From positions 62,001 through 126,000 of the forward strand of contig NZ_JABBGM010000010.1 of NCBI RefSeq assembly GCF_012927405.1: a DNA stretch of 64,000 nucleotides, in the 5' to 3' direction. Made by a program: the position numbers and the translations under genes. The stretch comes from Novosphingobium olei (GTDB lineage Bacteria > Pseudomonadota > Alphaproteobacteria > Sphingomonadales > Sphingomonadaceae). A model generated the notes under the pieces. That model was not told where the DNA came from. It ran no database searches and saw only the letters and a program-made list of their open reading frames with translations. Positions 8,332-17,038 of the stretch are shown one piece after another (position 1 is the first letter of the stretch; each line of letters begins with the position of its first letter).

Positions 8332-9132
8332 TCAGGGATCGACGAATTCGGGGGCGCGCTTTTCCATGCCGGCGCGCACCGATTCGAGCTGGTTCTTGGA
8401 ATACATCAGTTCCTGCTGCGCGACGCTTTCGGCGATCAGGACCTGGTCGACCGACATATCGGGCGCGCGGTTGCACAGCGACTTGGACCCGCGCACCGCC
8501 GTCGGGCTCTTGCCGGCAATTTCGCGCGCGAGAGCGAAGGCTTTCTCCAGCGGATATTCGTCGACGTGGGTGGCAAAGCCCAGGGCGTGGGCCTCGGCCC
8601 CGGTGAATTCGCGGTGGGTGTAGATCAGTTCGCGCAGCACGTCGTCGCGCACGTTGCCCTTCCACAGCGCGAAGCCGGCCATGTCGGGGACGAGGCCCCA
8701 TTTGACCTCCATCACCGCCATGCGCGTGGCGGGATGGACGATGCGGATGTCAGGCCCGCTCGCCACCTGCAGGCCACCGCCGAAGGCCACGCCGTGCACC
8801 GCCGCGATCACCGGCATCGGCAGCTTGCGCCACACCATCGCCGCCTGCTGCGGCCGGTTGGCATTGCCATGCGTGCGGTTGAGCAGCGAGTTTTCGCCTT
8901 CCCAGCGGCTGGTGTTACCAAGGCTGGACAAGTCGATGCCGGCGCAGAACGCGCGCCCCGCGCCCGACAGGACGACCGCCCTTACCCCGCGTTCATCGTG
9001 GAGATGCTGGCCGGCGGCGACGATCGCTTCGAACATGGCATCGTCGAGCGCGTTCATCTTGTCGGCCCGATCGAGCAGGACGTGGGCGACGTGATCCTCG
9101 ATCGTGAGCGAGACGCGATCATTGAAACGCAT
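8332..9132 (-). CDS. Crotonase / enoyl-CoA hydratase family protein
   Basis: This 266-residue protein is a second crotonase paralogue. It shows DRADKMNALDDAMFEA, the oxyanion segment AGRAFCAGIDLSSLG and HGVAFGGGLQVASGPDIRI. Starting at the ATG at 9132, with GGGAGAG nine bases upstream, removes eleven extra residues present in the longer frame. The Glu expected in the glycine-rich second motif of true hydratases is not obvious (GGGLQVASGPD), so isomerase or another crotonase reaction is possible. Pathway unknown. Confidence 0.85.
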   Translation of the reverse strand: MRFNDRVSLTIEDHVAHVLLDRADKMNALDDAMFEAIVAAGQHLHDERGVRAVVLSGAGRAFCAGIDLSSLGNTSRWEGENSLLNRTHGNANRPQQAAMVWRKLPMPVIAAVHGVAFGGGLQVASGPDIRIVHPATRMAVMEVKWGLVPDMAGFALWKGNVRDDVLRELIYTHREFTGAEAHALGFATHVDEYPLEKAFALAREIAGKSPTAVRGSKSLCNRAPDMSVDQVLIAESVAQQELMYSKNQLESVRAGMEKRAPEFVDP

Positions 9133-9210
9133 GGGTGTTCTCTCCCGGGAATGGCTTTGCGCCATCGTTGCCGATCCTTACGCTAACGTAAAGGGCGAGC
9201 GGGAGGAATG

Positions 9211-9242
9211 GGCCGGAAGCGCGAGGCTTCCGGCCGTGTTTT
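9211..9242. terminator. Strong hairpin after alaC
   Basis: GGCCGGAAGC (9211-9220) and GCTTCCGGCC (9226-9235) form a 10-bp stem with a 5-nt loop, just beyond the aminotransferase stop codon. A GTGTTTT run follows on the plus side only, so it may be bidirectional or only stabilise the transcript. Confidence 0.6.
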
Positions 9243-9250
9243 CCGTGGTC

Positions 9251-10450
9251 TCAGGCGGCCGAGGTGTTGACGCCCATCGACTGGAGGTAGCGCTTGATGT
9301 TGCGCGCGGCCTGGCGAAGGCGCTGTTCATTTTCGACCATGGCGATGCGCACGAAGCCTTCGCCATCCTCGCCATAGCCGACGCCCGGTGCGACCGCGAC
9401 TTCGGCGTGAGTGAGCAGCTGCTTGGAAAATTCGAGGCTGCCCAGGTGCTTGACCGCGGGCGGCAGCGGCGCCCAGGCGAACATCGAGGCGGGCGGGCTG
9501 GGGATTTCCCAACCGGCGCGGCCGAAGGCCTCGACCATCACGTCGCGGCGCTTCTGGTAGAGTTCGCGATTGCGGGTGACGATGTCCTGCGGCCCGTTGA
9601 GCGCGGCACAGGCCGCCGCCTGGATGGGCGTGAAGGCGCCGTAATCGAGATAGGACTTCACCCGCTTGAGCGCGGCGATCAGCTTGGGATTCCCGACCGC
9701 GAAGCCGACACGCCAGCCTGCCATCGAGAAGGTCTTGGACATCGAGGTGAATTCGACCGCCACGTCCTTCGCGCCCGGCACTTCCAGGATCGAGCGGGTG
9801 GGCTTGCCGTCGAAATAGAGCTCGGAATAGGCAAGGTCGGACAGGATCCAGACCTTGTTCTCCCTGGCCCAGGCGACCAGCCGTTCGTAGAAGGCGAGAT
9901 CGACCGTTTCGGCAGTGGGGTTCGAGGGATAGTTGACGATCAGCACCGAGGGGCGCGGCACCGAGTACTTCATCGCGCGATCGAGCGAATCCCAGTAGCG
10001 ATCGTCCGGAGTCGTCGGCACCGAGCGGATCGTCGCGCCGGCGATGATGAAGCCGAAGGTGTGGATCGGGTAGCTGGGGTTGGGCGCCAGCACGACATCG
10101 CCCGGCGCGGTGATCGCGGTGGCGAGGCTGGCAAGGCCCTCCTTCGAACCCATCGTCATCACGACTTCGGTTTCGGGATCGAGTTCGACGTTGAAGCGGC
10201 GGCCATAGTAGTTGGCCTGCGCGCGGCGGATGCCGGGGATGCCCGACGAGGCCGAATAGCCATGCGCGCTGGGCTTCTGCGCAACTTCGCACAGCTTGTC
10301 GATGATGTGCTGGGGCGGCGGCAGGTCCGGGTTGCCCATGCCGAGGTCGATGATATCCCGACCGGCGGCGCGTGCTGCGGCCCGCATGCCGTTCACTTCG
10401 GCGATGACGTAAGGCGGCAGGCGCTTCATGCGGTAGAATTCTTCGTCCAC
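9251..10450 (-). CDS. alaC: PLP-dependent aminotransferase, AlaC-like (alanine-forming)
   Basis: This 399-residue class I aminotransferase aligns closely by eye with E. coli AlaC: RLPPYVIAEV, DIIDLGMGNPD, HGYSASSGIPGIRRA, GSKEGLASL and PNPSYPIHTFGFIIAGA. The PLP-binding lysine is K239 in SMSKTFSMAGWRVGF. AlaC makes alanine from pyruvate and glutamate; other members use diaminopimelate or aspartate, so exact specificity is inferred. The start is GTG at 10450 (MDEEFYRMKRLPPY). It is divergent from phaC with 157 bp between. A hairpin terminator follows the stop. Confidence 0.85.
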   Translation of the reverse strand: MDEEFYRMKRLPPYVIAEVNGMRAAARAAGRDIIDLGMGNPDLPPPQHIIDKLCEVAQKPSAHGYSASSGIPGIRRAQANYYGRRFNVELDPETEVVMTMGSKEGLASLATAITAPGDVVLAPNPSYPIHTFGFIIAGATIRSVPTTPDDRYWDSLDRAMKYSVPRPSVLIVNYPSNPTAETVDLAFYERLVAWARENKVWILSDLAYSELYFDGKPTRSILEVPGAKDVAVEFTSMSKTFSMAGWRVGFAVGNPKLIAALKRVKSYLDYGAFTPIQAAACAALNGPQDIVTRNRELYQKRRDVMVEAFGRAGWEIPSPPASMFAWAPLPPAVKHLGSLEFSKQLLTHAEVAVAPGVGYGEDGEGFVRIAMVENEQRLRQAARNIKRYLQSMGVNTSAA

Positions 10451-10607
10451 GACAGGTTACTCGTTGTTGCGCGGCAGGATCGCCGCAGCACCGCCTTACG
10501 GCAATCGACCGGTCAAGGGAACCTTGAGGGTAACAACCGGGCGCAAGGCGTGTATAGATCGGGCGACGCGGCCCCGCGCCGCACGGCGACGTAACGGATA
10601 AGCACCG

Positions 10608-12485
10608 ATGACTTCGAACTCTGCCACCCCGCCCGCAGGTCAGGACAGCGCAGTGATCGAGGACCTTTTCCGCCAGCAGGGCGAGGCGCTGCGCGCGATG
10701 TTCGCCCCGCTGATGCCGACGGAGCACAGCCAGTTGCCGGACCCGGCCGATCTGCAGCTCTGGGCCATGTCGGCGGCCAAGCTGCAGAAGATGTGGCTCG
10801 ACTTCGGGGCCGAACGGGCCGGCGCGATCGAGCCGGCGCTGGCCAAGCTGGGCGATGCCGAACGCTGGTCGAACCTTGTCAGCCAGTGGTGGACGGCGAT
10901 GCCGCTGGCTGCCGCCGAAGTGCAGGCAAAGCTGTGGGACGACAGCGTGGCGATGTGGACCAAGGTCCTGTCGCAATATGCCGGCGGCAAGCCCAAGGCC
11001 GAGGTGGAACTGCCGCGCAAGGACCGCCGCTTTGCCGATCCGCGCTGGCGCGACCAGCCGGTGTTCGCGCTGCTGCACCAGACTTACCTGCTGCTGGCCG
11101 AACGCATCAACGCGCTCGCCGAGGAGACGCAGGGCCTGCCGCCCGAAAGGAAGGCGCAGCTGCGCTTCCTGACCCGCGTGATTACCGATGCGATGAGCCC
11201 GGCCAACTTCCCTACGACCAACCCCGTGGTGATCGAGCGCACGCTCGAAATGAAGGGCGAGAACCTGGTCAAGGGGGTGGAGCACCTGCTTGCCGACTTG
11301 CGCAAGGGGCAGCTTACCCACACCGATCCGCACGCGTTCGAGCTGGGCCGCAACATCGGTGCGACGCCCGGCAAGGTGGTGCACGAAACGCCGCTGTTCC
11401 AGCTGATCCAGTATTCGCCCACGACGGAAACCGTGATCGAGACACCGCTGGTGATCTTCCCGCCGTGGATCAACCGGTTCTACATCCTGGACCTCAACCC
11501 CAGGAACAGCTTCATCCGCTGGGCGGTGGCGCAGGGGCTGACCGTGTTCGTCGTATCGTGGAAGTCAGCCGATGCGAGCATCGCCGACGTGACGTGGGAC
11601 GACTACATCCGCGCGCAGATCGAAGCGATCGACACCGTGCGCGACCGCCTGGGCGTGGCAGGCGTGCACACCATCGGATATTGCGTGGCGGGGACCACGC
11701 TGGCCGCCACGCTGGCGCTGCTGGCGCGGCGGGGCGAGGCGGACAAGGTTGCCACGGCCACCTTTTTCACCGCGCAGGTGGATTTCGAGAAGGCGGGCGA
11801 TCTCAAGAACTTCATCGACGAAGGCCAGCTCAAGTTGCTGGAGAGCCTGGCCACCGACGGCGTGCTCGACGGGCGCTACATGGCGGCGACGTTCAACCTG
11901 CTGCGCAGTCCGGACCTGATCTGGAACTATGTCGTCAACAACTACCTGCTGGGGCAGGACTATCCGGCGTTCGACCTGCTGCACTGGAACGGCGATACCA
12001 CCAACCTGCCGTTCAAGTGGCAGAAGGCGTACCTGGAAGACCTCTATCGCGACAACCGGCTGGTCGTGCCCGATGCGATGATGGTTGACGGCACGCCGAT
12101 CGACCTGCGCCAGATTGCGACGCCATGCTATATCCAGGCGGGGCGCGAGGATCACATCGCACCGGCCGAAAGCGTGTGGAAGCTGACGCGGCATCTGGCC
12201 GGCCCGTGGAAGTTCGTGCTGGCGGGTTCGGGCCATATCGCCGGCGTGGTCAACCCGCCCGAAGCCGGCAAGTACCAGTACTGGCTGAACGACGCCGACC
12301 CCGCGACGCTGGCGGCGTTCATCGAAGGCGCGCGCGAGATCAAGGGCAGCTGGTGGCCCGACTGGATCGACTGGATCAAGTCAAGCAGCGCGAAGACAGT
12401 GCCCGCACGTGGCAAGCGCGCGCCCGGCGGCAAGGGCGACCGGGTGATCGAGGATGCGCCCGGGCGCTATGTGAAAACTCGCTGA
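10608..12485 (+). CDS. phaC: Class I poly(3-hydroxyalkanoate) synthase
   Basis: This 625-residue polymerase joins hydroxyacyl-CoA units into PHA granules. The lipase-box-like active site is GYCVAGTT with nucleophile C359; D515 (REDHIAP) and H543 (GSGHIAGVVNPP) complete the triad, spaced as in the Cupriavidus enzyme. A long N-terminal domain, the W-rich segment around PRNSFIRWAVAQG and the KGSWWPDW tail are standard for class I. The ATG at 10608 begins MTSNSATPPAGQDSAV. The phasin gene follows after a regulated intergenic region. No phaA, phaB, depolymerase or phaR gene is in the window. Confidence 0.95.
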   Translation: MTSNSATPPAGQDSAVIEDLFRQQGEALRAMFAPLMPTEHSQLPDPADLQLWAMSAAKLQKMWLDFGAERAGAIEPALAKLGDAERWSNLVSQWWTAMPLAAAEVQAKLWDDSVAMWTKVLSQYAGGKPKAEVELPRKDRRFADPRWRDQPVFALLHQTYLLLAERINALAEETQGLPPERKAQLRFLTRVITDAMSPANFPTTNPVVIERTLEMKGENLVKGVEHLLADLRKGQLTHTDPHAFELGRNIGATPGKVVHETPLFQLIQYSPTTETVIETPLVIFPPWINRFYILDLNPRNSFIRWAVAQGLTVFVVSWKSADASIADVTWDDYIRAQIEAIDTVRDRLGVAGVHTIGYCVAGTTLAATLALLARRGEADKVATATFFTAQVDFEKAGDLKNFIDEGQLKLLESLATDGVLDGRYMAATFNLLRSPDLIWNYVVNNYLLGQDYPAFDLLHWNGDTTNLPFKWQKAYLEDLYRDNRLVVPDAMMVDGTPIDLRQIATPCYIQAGREDHIAPAESVWKLTRHLAGPWKFVLAGSGHIAGVVNPPEAGKYQYWLNDADPATLAAFIEGAREIKGSWWPDWIDWIKSSSAKTVPARGKRAPGGKGDRVIEDAPGRYVKTR

Positions 12486-12534
12486 CGCCGACGCAAGCCG
12501 GACTCCAGCGAAGGTTCGGTTTCGGATGAAACAG

Positions 12535-12551
12535 TTGCTGCACCGCAGCAA
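12535..12551. promoter_or_regulatory. Perfect dyad TTGCTGC-ACC-GCAGCAA, probable PhaR operator
   Basis: A 17-bp inverted repeat lies just upstream of the -35 of the phasin promoter. TGC-rich dyads before phasin genes are the known target type of the PHA repressor PhaR in alphaproteobacteria; assignment to PhaR is inferred. Confidence 0.6.
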
Positions 12552-12558
12552 ATCTCAC

Positions 12559-12586
12559 TTGACTTAGCACCCGCAGCACCTATTTT
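12559..12586 (+). promoter_or_regulatory. Phasin promoter
   Basis: A TTGACT box (12559-12564), a 16-bp spacer and TATTTT (12581-12586) predict a start near 12593, giving a leader of about 57 nt. The promoter is bracketed by the two operator-like dyads. Confidence 0.5.
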
Positions 12587-12600
12587 GTGCAGTGCAGCAA
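12584..12600. promoter_or_regulatory. Second PhaR-like dyad, over the -10/start site
   Basis: TTTGTGC-AGT-GCAGCAA has the same 3-bp spacing and right half as the upstream dyad, with an imperfect left half. It overlaps the -10 box and predicted start point, a position suited to repression. Confidence 0.5.
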
Positions 12601-12649
12601 AGGCTGGATCCGTTCCTGTCGGCGCTGCTCGTTGCAGGAGTTGCCAGTC

Positions 12650-13408
12650 ATGGCCGACGAAGTGAAGCAGGACGCACCTTCCCTCGAAGTGCCGACGGAT
12701 GCCGTTGCAGAGGCAGCCGCCGTGTCCGAACCCAGCGTTGTCGATGCCATGCCGCCAGTGCCTGCGCCGACCAAGGCCGCCCCTGCCAAGCGCGGGCCCG
12801 GCAAGGTTGGCGCCGCGCCGGCGAAGCGTGCGAAGCCGAAGGCGCCCGCGGCCATCGTGGCCGCAGCACCGGTTACGGCCGCGCCGGTGGTTTCCGAAAT
12901 TCCGGAAGCCCCGATCCCTGTGATGAAAAGCGTCAAGCCTGCCGCCGCTTCGCGCAAGACGAAGTCGCCGGCGCCCAGGAAGGAACAGTTCAAGATGACC
13001 ACCCCCACCGAATTCACCGAAAAGTTCCAGTCTTCGTTCAAGGACGCCAGCGAAAAGGCCAAGGCCGCGTTCGGCGACATGGGCGCGTTCGCCAAGGGCA
13101 ACGTCGAAGCCATCGTCGAATCGAGCAAGATCCTCGCCACCGGCCTCCAGGAAATGGGCAAGGGCTACGTCACCGAAAGCAAGTCGGCGATGGAAACCCT
13201 GACCGCCGAGCTCAAGGACCTGACCACGGTCAAGTCGCCCACCGAGTTCTTCGAAAAGCAGACCGCCCTGCTGCGCAAGCAGTTCGACGCGGCCGTCGCG
13301 GTGAGCTCGAAGAACAGCGAAGCCATGCTGAAGCTGGCCAACGAAGCGTTCCAGCCGATTTCGACCCGCGTCAGCCTCGCGGTCGAAAAGATGAAGCAGG
13401 CCGCCTGA
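12650..13408 (+). CDS. Phasin family protein with Ala/Lys/Pro-rich N-terminal extension
   Basis: This 252-residue granule-associated protein has two parts. Residues about 30-110 are a disordered stretch rich in Ala, Pro and Lys with repeated APAKR/KPKAPA motifs, resembling histone H1-like tails such as that of PhaF. From about 115 onward (MTTPTEFTEKFQSSFKDASE) it is a helical phasin domain ending VSLAVEKMKQAA, expected to coat PHA granules. I start at the ATG at 12650 behind GCAGGAG; the frame is open upstream from 12587. An internal ATG just before TTPTEF (12994) could give a short phasin without the tail. A terminator follows. Confidence 0.85.
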   Translation: MADEVKQDAPSLEVPTDAVAEAAAVSEPSVVDAMPPVPAPTKAAPAKRGPGKVGAAPAKRAKPKAPAAIVAAAPVTAAPVVSEIPEAPIPVMKSVKPAAASRKTKSPAPRKEQFKMTTPTEFTEKFQSSFKDASEKAKAAFGDMGAFAKGNVEAIVESSKILATGLQEMGKGYVTESKSAMETLTAELKDLTTVKSPTEFFEKQTALLRKQFDAAVAVSSKNSEAMLKLANEAFQPISTRVSLAVEKMKQAA

Positions 13409-13467
13409 CACCAACTTCGGCGGCGCGTTCAAATCGGCGTGCACACGCCGCCAGCGGCCTGCAGACG

Positions 13468-13504
13468 ACGGGCCGGAAGGGTTCGCCCTTCCGGCCCGTT
13501 TGTC
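13468..13504 (+). terminator. Intrinsic terminator of the phasin gene
   Basis: A perfect 14-bp stem (13468-13481 with 13486-13499) has a TTCG loop and is followed by TTGTC. Confidence 0.85.
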
Positions 13505-13656
13505 ATTCTGCAAGGACTTTGGGTCAGGTCGGCTCAGCCCCTCTTGTACCAAGGGGCGTGCAATGCGATATTTGCGGTCACATCATGGCAGACTTCGAAA
13601 TCCTGACCCCCGCCGCGTTGCAGGCGGAAGGCGCCATCGGCGTAGAATTGCCGATC

Positions 13657-13992
13657 ATGGCGGGTGATGACGATTCGCCCGGCGGCCCCGGCGGCGGCGA
13701 TCTTGTCGGAATAGCCACCAAGACCCGTGCGCGGCCCAAGAAGCCGAGCATGTTCAAGGTCTTGATGCTGAACGACGATTACACCCCGATGGAATTCGTG
13801 GTGATGGTGCTCAAGCGTTTCTTCCACATGGACCTGGAGCAGGCGACTCGCGTCATGCTCCACGTCCACCAGAAGGGCGTCGGCGTCTGCGGTATTTTCC
13901 CTTATGAAATTGCCGAGACCAAGGTGAATCAGGTGATGGATTTCGCGCGGCAGAACCAGCACCCGCTGCAGTGCACGCTCGAAAAGGCCTGA
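13657..13992 (+). CDS. clpS: ATP-dependent Clp protease adaptor ClpS
   Basis: This 111-residue adaptor binds N-degron substrates and hands them to ClpA-ClpP. The hallmark N-end pocket is clear: VLMLNDDYTPMEFVVMVLKRFF, then TRVMLHVHQKGVGVCG, and YEIAETKVNQVMDFAR, ending HPLQCTLEKA as in other alphaproteobacterial ClpS. I chose the ATG at 13657, which gives a length close to the family; an in-frame ATG at 13585 would add 24 residues. Neither start has a clear Shine-Dalgarno, so the start is unsettled. clpA is not adjacent. Confidence 0.92.
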   Translation: MAGDDDSPGGPGGGDLVGIATKTRARPKKPSMFKVLMLNDDYTPMEFVVMVLKRFFHMDLEQATRVMLHVHQKGVGVCGIFPYEIAETKVNQVMDFARQNQHPLQCTLEKA

Positions 13993-14011
13993 TCCGCCAG
14001 CCGGACCTTCG

Positions 14012-14461
14012 TCAGGCCAGATGAGGCGTTGCGGATCGCTGGTGCGCCAGCGCGCGAAGCAAAGCGGCGCACACGGCCATGCTCACCGACCCTGCGCCCT
14101 GTGACGACGCCGAATGCCCCCCGGCCAGCACGACCGTGGCGGAATGGAGCCCCGCATCGTCCCGGCTGGCGCAATATTCGCAGTCCCCCGGCAGAAGCGC
14201 GAAAGCCGCGCTTTCGTAAGCACCGGAATCGGCCAGCAGACTGATCCACATGCCTTGGCGCGATGCGCCCTGCTCTCCCCCTGCACCGCCCGGCGATTCT
14301 ATTCCCATGACCTGCAGCACGCGCGCCAGTCCCCAGCGCTGCCGGTCGGCTGCCAGCGATTCGCACTGGTCGGCAAGGTCAGAGAGTTCGGCTGGAGAAA
14401 GGGTCAATCGTATGGCCTGCCCGGCGACACCTGCCGGCAGGCTGTATTCCCGATCGATCAT
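14012..14461 (-). CDS. Hypothetical protein
   Basis: I do not recognise a family. The 149 residues from the ATG at 14461 (MIDREYSLPAGVAGQ) begin with a short beta-like stretch, then a helical segment LSPAELSDLADQCESLAADRQ, a Gly-rich linker, and a Ser/Ala-rich C-terminal half with a C-x2-C pair (CEYC). The open frame extends to 14494, adding MFRHALAARDD. Both strands are open here; I prefer the minus strand because the helix pattern looks protein-like. It is convergent with clpS (19 bp apart) and divergent from lptF. Confidence 0.5.
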   Translation of the reverse strand: MIDREYSLPAGVAGQAIRLTLSPAELSDLADQCESLAADRQRWGLARVLQVMGIESPGGAGGEQGASRQGMWISLLADSGAYESAAFALLPGDCEYCASRDDAGLHSATVVLAGGHSASSQGAGSVSMAVCAALLRALAHQRSATPHLA

Positions 14462-14568
14462 GTCGTCCCTCGCGGCCAGAGCGTGACGGAACAAACGTGC
14501 GGTCCGATCATATCTGCTGGAATATTGGCCATTGGCCTAGCCCACTAACACTCGTTCGGGGAAGTTCA

Positions 14569-14582
14569 ATAACTTTAGTTAT
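14569..14582. promoter_or_regulatory. AT-rich dyad ATAACT-TT-AGTTAT between divergent genes
   Basis: A perfect 6-bp inverted repeat with a 2-bp centre lies in the 244-bp gap between the hypothetical gene and lptF. It is among the few AT-rich spots in the gap, so it could be a regulator site; no partner is evident. Confidence 0.3.
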
Positions 14583-14705
14583 GATCCCCCGGGCAGTCGG
14601 GGTGAGCCTCGCCGTTTTTGTCCTTCCGCAGCCGGGGCGGACGGGCTAGTCCCCCTCGGTCATCCATGGCCCCGCTGCCTGCAGTCGAGAGCGATCGAAG
14701 CGCCC

Positions 14706-15944
14706 GTGAAGTTTCTTACTGCCACCGACAAGTACATCGCCCGGCTGGTCATCACGCCGATGCTGGCGGTCTTCGTGATCGCGGCGTCGCTGCTCGTGCT
14801 CGACAAGATGCTCAAGCTGTTCGACTTCGTCGCGACGCAGGGCGGCCCGGTGACGGTCGTGTTCAAGATGCTGGCCAACCTGCTGCCCGAATACGCGAGC
14901 CTTGCGATCCCGCTGGGGCTGATGCTGGGCATCCTGTTCGCCTTCCGCAAGCTTGCCACGTCGTCCGAGCTCGACGTGATGCGCGCGGTCGGCCTGTCGT
15001 ACACCCGGCTGCTGCGCGTGCCCTATATCTTCGCGATCGCGCTGGCTGCTCTGAACCTGCTGATCGTCAGCTACCTGCAGCCGCTGTCGCGCTATTATTA
15101 CGAACAGCTCAACTACGAGCTGCGCTCGGGCGCGCTTGGCGCGTCGATCAAGGTGGGCGAGTTCAACTCGCTGCAAGACCGCACCGCGCTGCGCGTGGAA
15201 TCGAGCCGCGACGAGGGGCGCGACCTGCAGGGCATCTTCGCCCGCATCGCCACCGGCGAGGGCCAAGTGCTGGTCATCTCGGCGCGAGAGGGACAGTTCT
15301 TCGCCAACAAGGAGAATCCGGACACGGTGATCCTGCGACTGACCGACGGGCAGATCGTGCAGGACGGCCCGGGCGTGCCCAGCCCCCGCGTGCTGAGCTT
15401 TGCGAGTCACGACCTGCCGATCGATCTTCCCAAGATCGAGCAGTTCCGCCAGCGCGGCGACAAGGAGCGCGAATACTTCCTGCCCGAATTGCTCAAGATG
15501 GGGTGGTCGGACCAGTCGAGCGCGCTCGCCAAGGCGCAGAGCTGGGCGAGCTTCAACTATCGCATCACCGAAGTGGTGATGATGTTCCTGCTGCCGCTGC
15601 TGGCGGTGGCGCTGGCGGTGCCGCCCAAGCGATCGAGCTCGGCCCTGGGCGTGTTCCTGTCGATCGTGATGGTGGTCGCCTATCACAAGGTGAACCAGTA
15701 CGGTCAGGACGTATCAAGCCTGGGCAAGATCGACCCGATGCTGGCGCTGTGGGGGCCGTTCGTGCTGTTCGCCGCGCTGATCATGTGGATGTACTGGCGC
15801 ATCGCCTATGTCCCCGGCGGCCAGCCGATCGGCGCGCTGGAAACGGGCTTTGCCAAGATCAGCAAGCGCGTGGCGAAGGTGTTCGCATCGCGCCACCAGC
15901 GCCCCGCGGACGCACCAGAAGAGGGTGAAGCCGGTGCAGCTTGA
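14706..15944 (+). CDS. lptF: LPS export ABC transporter permease LptF
   Basis: This 412-residue inner-membrane protein belongs to the YjgP/YjgQ family, which with LptG and LptB extracts lipopolysaccharide toward the outer membrane. It shows the family plan: N-terminal membrane helices (around 18-35, 60-85, 100-120), with coupling segment FRKLATSSELDVMRAVGLSYTR cut here as FRKLATSSELDVMRAVG, a long periplasmic beta-jellyroll (about 130-270), and three C-terminal helices. The start codon is GTG at 14706 (MKFLTATDKYIARL). It overlaps lptG, so the two are translationally coupled. Confidence 0.93.
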   Translation: MKFLTATDKYIARLVITPMLAVFVIAASLLVLDKMLKLFDFVATQGGPVTVVFKMLANLLPEYASLAIPLGLMLGILFAFRKLATSSELDVMRAVGLSYTRLLRVPYIFAIALAALNLLIVSYLQPLSRYYYEQLNYELRSGALGASIKVGEFNSLQDRTALRVESSRDEGRDLQGIFARIATGEGQVLVISAREGQFFANKENPDTVILRLTDGQIVQDGPGVPSPRVLSFASHDLPIDLPKIEQFRQRGDKEREYFLPELLKMGWSDQSSALAKAQSWASFNYRITEVVMMFLLPLLAVALAVPPKRSSSALGVFLSIVMVVAYHKVNQYGQDVSSLGKIDPMLALWGPFVLFAALIMWMYWRIAYVPGGQPIGALETGFAKISKRVAKVFASRHQRPADAPEEGEAGAA

Positions 15945-17034
15945 ATTCTTCCCGTCGCGCACGGTCACGCTCTACATCGCCAAGATGTTCGCCACGCGCA
16001 TCGTGGCGGTGCTACTGATGCTGGTGCTGGTGCTGCAGATGCTCGACCTGTTGAGCGAAAGCGGCGACATCCTTGCCGCACCGGGCAACGGGCAGGCGCA
16101 ATTGCTGACGTATGTCAGCCTGCGCATGCCCCAGCTGATCAGCCGCTTCCTGCCCTATTCGGTGCTGCTGTCGACGATCATCACGCTGATGACGCTGAAC
16201 CAGAACAGCGAAGTGGTGGCGATGAAGGCCGCGGGGCTTTCGGCCCACCAGATCCTGGCGCCGCTGTTCCTGGTCGCGGCCGTGGTTTCGGTGGTGACAT
16301 TCGGCTTCAACGAGCGGGTGGTGACGCGCTCGAATGCCACGCTGAAGGCCTGGGAGGCGGTGAAATACGGCCCCATCCCGCGCGACAGCGATGTGAAGGC
16401 CAACGTCTGGCTGCAGGACGGGCAGAACATCCTGTTCGCCAAGTCCGTCGAAGGGCGCGGCGATGCGACGCGGATGGTCGACGTCAGCTGGTATCGGCGC
16501 GATCCCACCGGCATGGTCACCGAGATCGTCCGCTCCGCCCAGGCGACCTATGCGCGCCCCGGCTGGCGCTTCGCCGATCCCACCTCGTTCGACGTGCAGA
16601 GCGCGCGCCGGACCACGTCGCAAGGCACGCAGGTTTATGCGCGGCAAGTCGAACCATCGCAGATCATCCTGCGCAAGGCCGACGCAGATGCCGAATCGCT
16701 GCCGCGCCTTTCCGGATCGATCCAGGCGATCCGCGATGCCGGATACCGGACCACCGAGCTGGAAGGCAAATGGTGGCACAAGATCTCGGGGCCGCTTTCG
16801 GCGCTGCTGATGCCGCTGCTGGGCGCGGTTGCCGCCTTTGGCCTTGCCCGTTCGGGCCAGCTGTTCGTCCGCGCCGTCATCGGCATGGCGCTGGGCTTTG
16901 CCTATTTCGTGGTCGACAATGCCGCGCTCGCGATGGGCAACTTCGGTGGCTACCCGCCGATGCTTGCGGCCTGGGCGCCGTTCCTGCTGTTCCTGCTGAT
17001 CGGCGAGACCGTACTGGTGCGCACCGAGGAATAG
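15934..17034 (+). CDS. lptG: LPS export ABC transporter permease LptG
   Basis: This 366-residue partner of LptF has the same architecture: N-terminal helices from RTVTLYIAKMFATRIVAVLL, the coupling segment NSEVVAMKAAGLSAHQILAP, a periplasmic beta domain, and C-terminal helices before GETVLVRTEE. I chose the GTG at 15934, 9 bp behind AGAGG and overlapping the lptF stop by 11 bp; GTG at 15925 is the alternative. It ends 4 bp before the convergent desaturase gene. lptB, lptA and lptC are not in the window. Confidence 0.92.
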   Translation: MQLEFFPSRTVTLYIAKMFATRIVAVLLMLVLVLQMLDLLSESGDILAAPGNGQAQLLTYVSLRMPQLISRFLPYSVLLSTIITLMTLNQNSEVVAMKAAGLSAHQILAPLFLVAAVVSVVTFGFNERVVTRSNATLKAWEAVKYGPIPRDSDVKANVWLQDGQNILFAKSVEGRGDATRMVDVSWYRRDPTGMVTEIVRSAQATYARPGWRFADPTSFDVQSARRTTSQGTQVYARQVEPSQIILRKADADAESLPRLSGSIQAIRDAGYRTTELEGKWWHKISGPLSALLMPLLGAVAAFGLARSGQLFVRAVIGMALGFAYFVVDNAALAMGNFGGYPPMLAAWAPFLLFLLIGETVLVRTEE

Positions 17035-17038
17035 ACGG

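Noticed and set aside
9327..11384. 685-codon open frame across alaC and phaC
   Set aside because: It spans two divergent genes with clear motifs and reads as low-quality Arg/Ala/His sequence.
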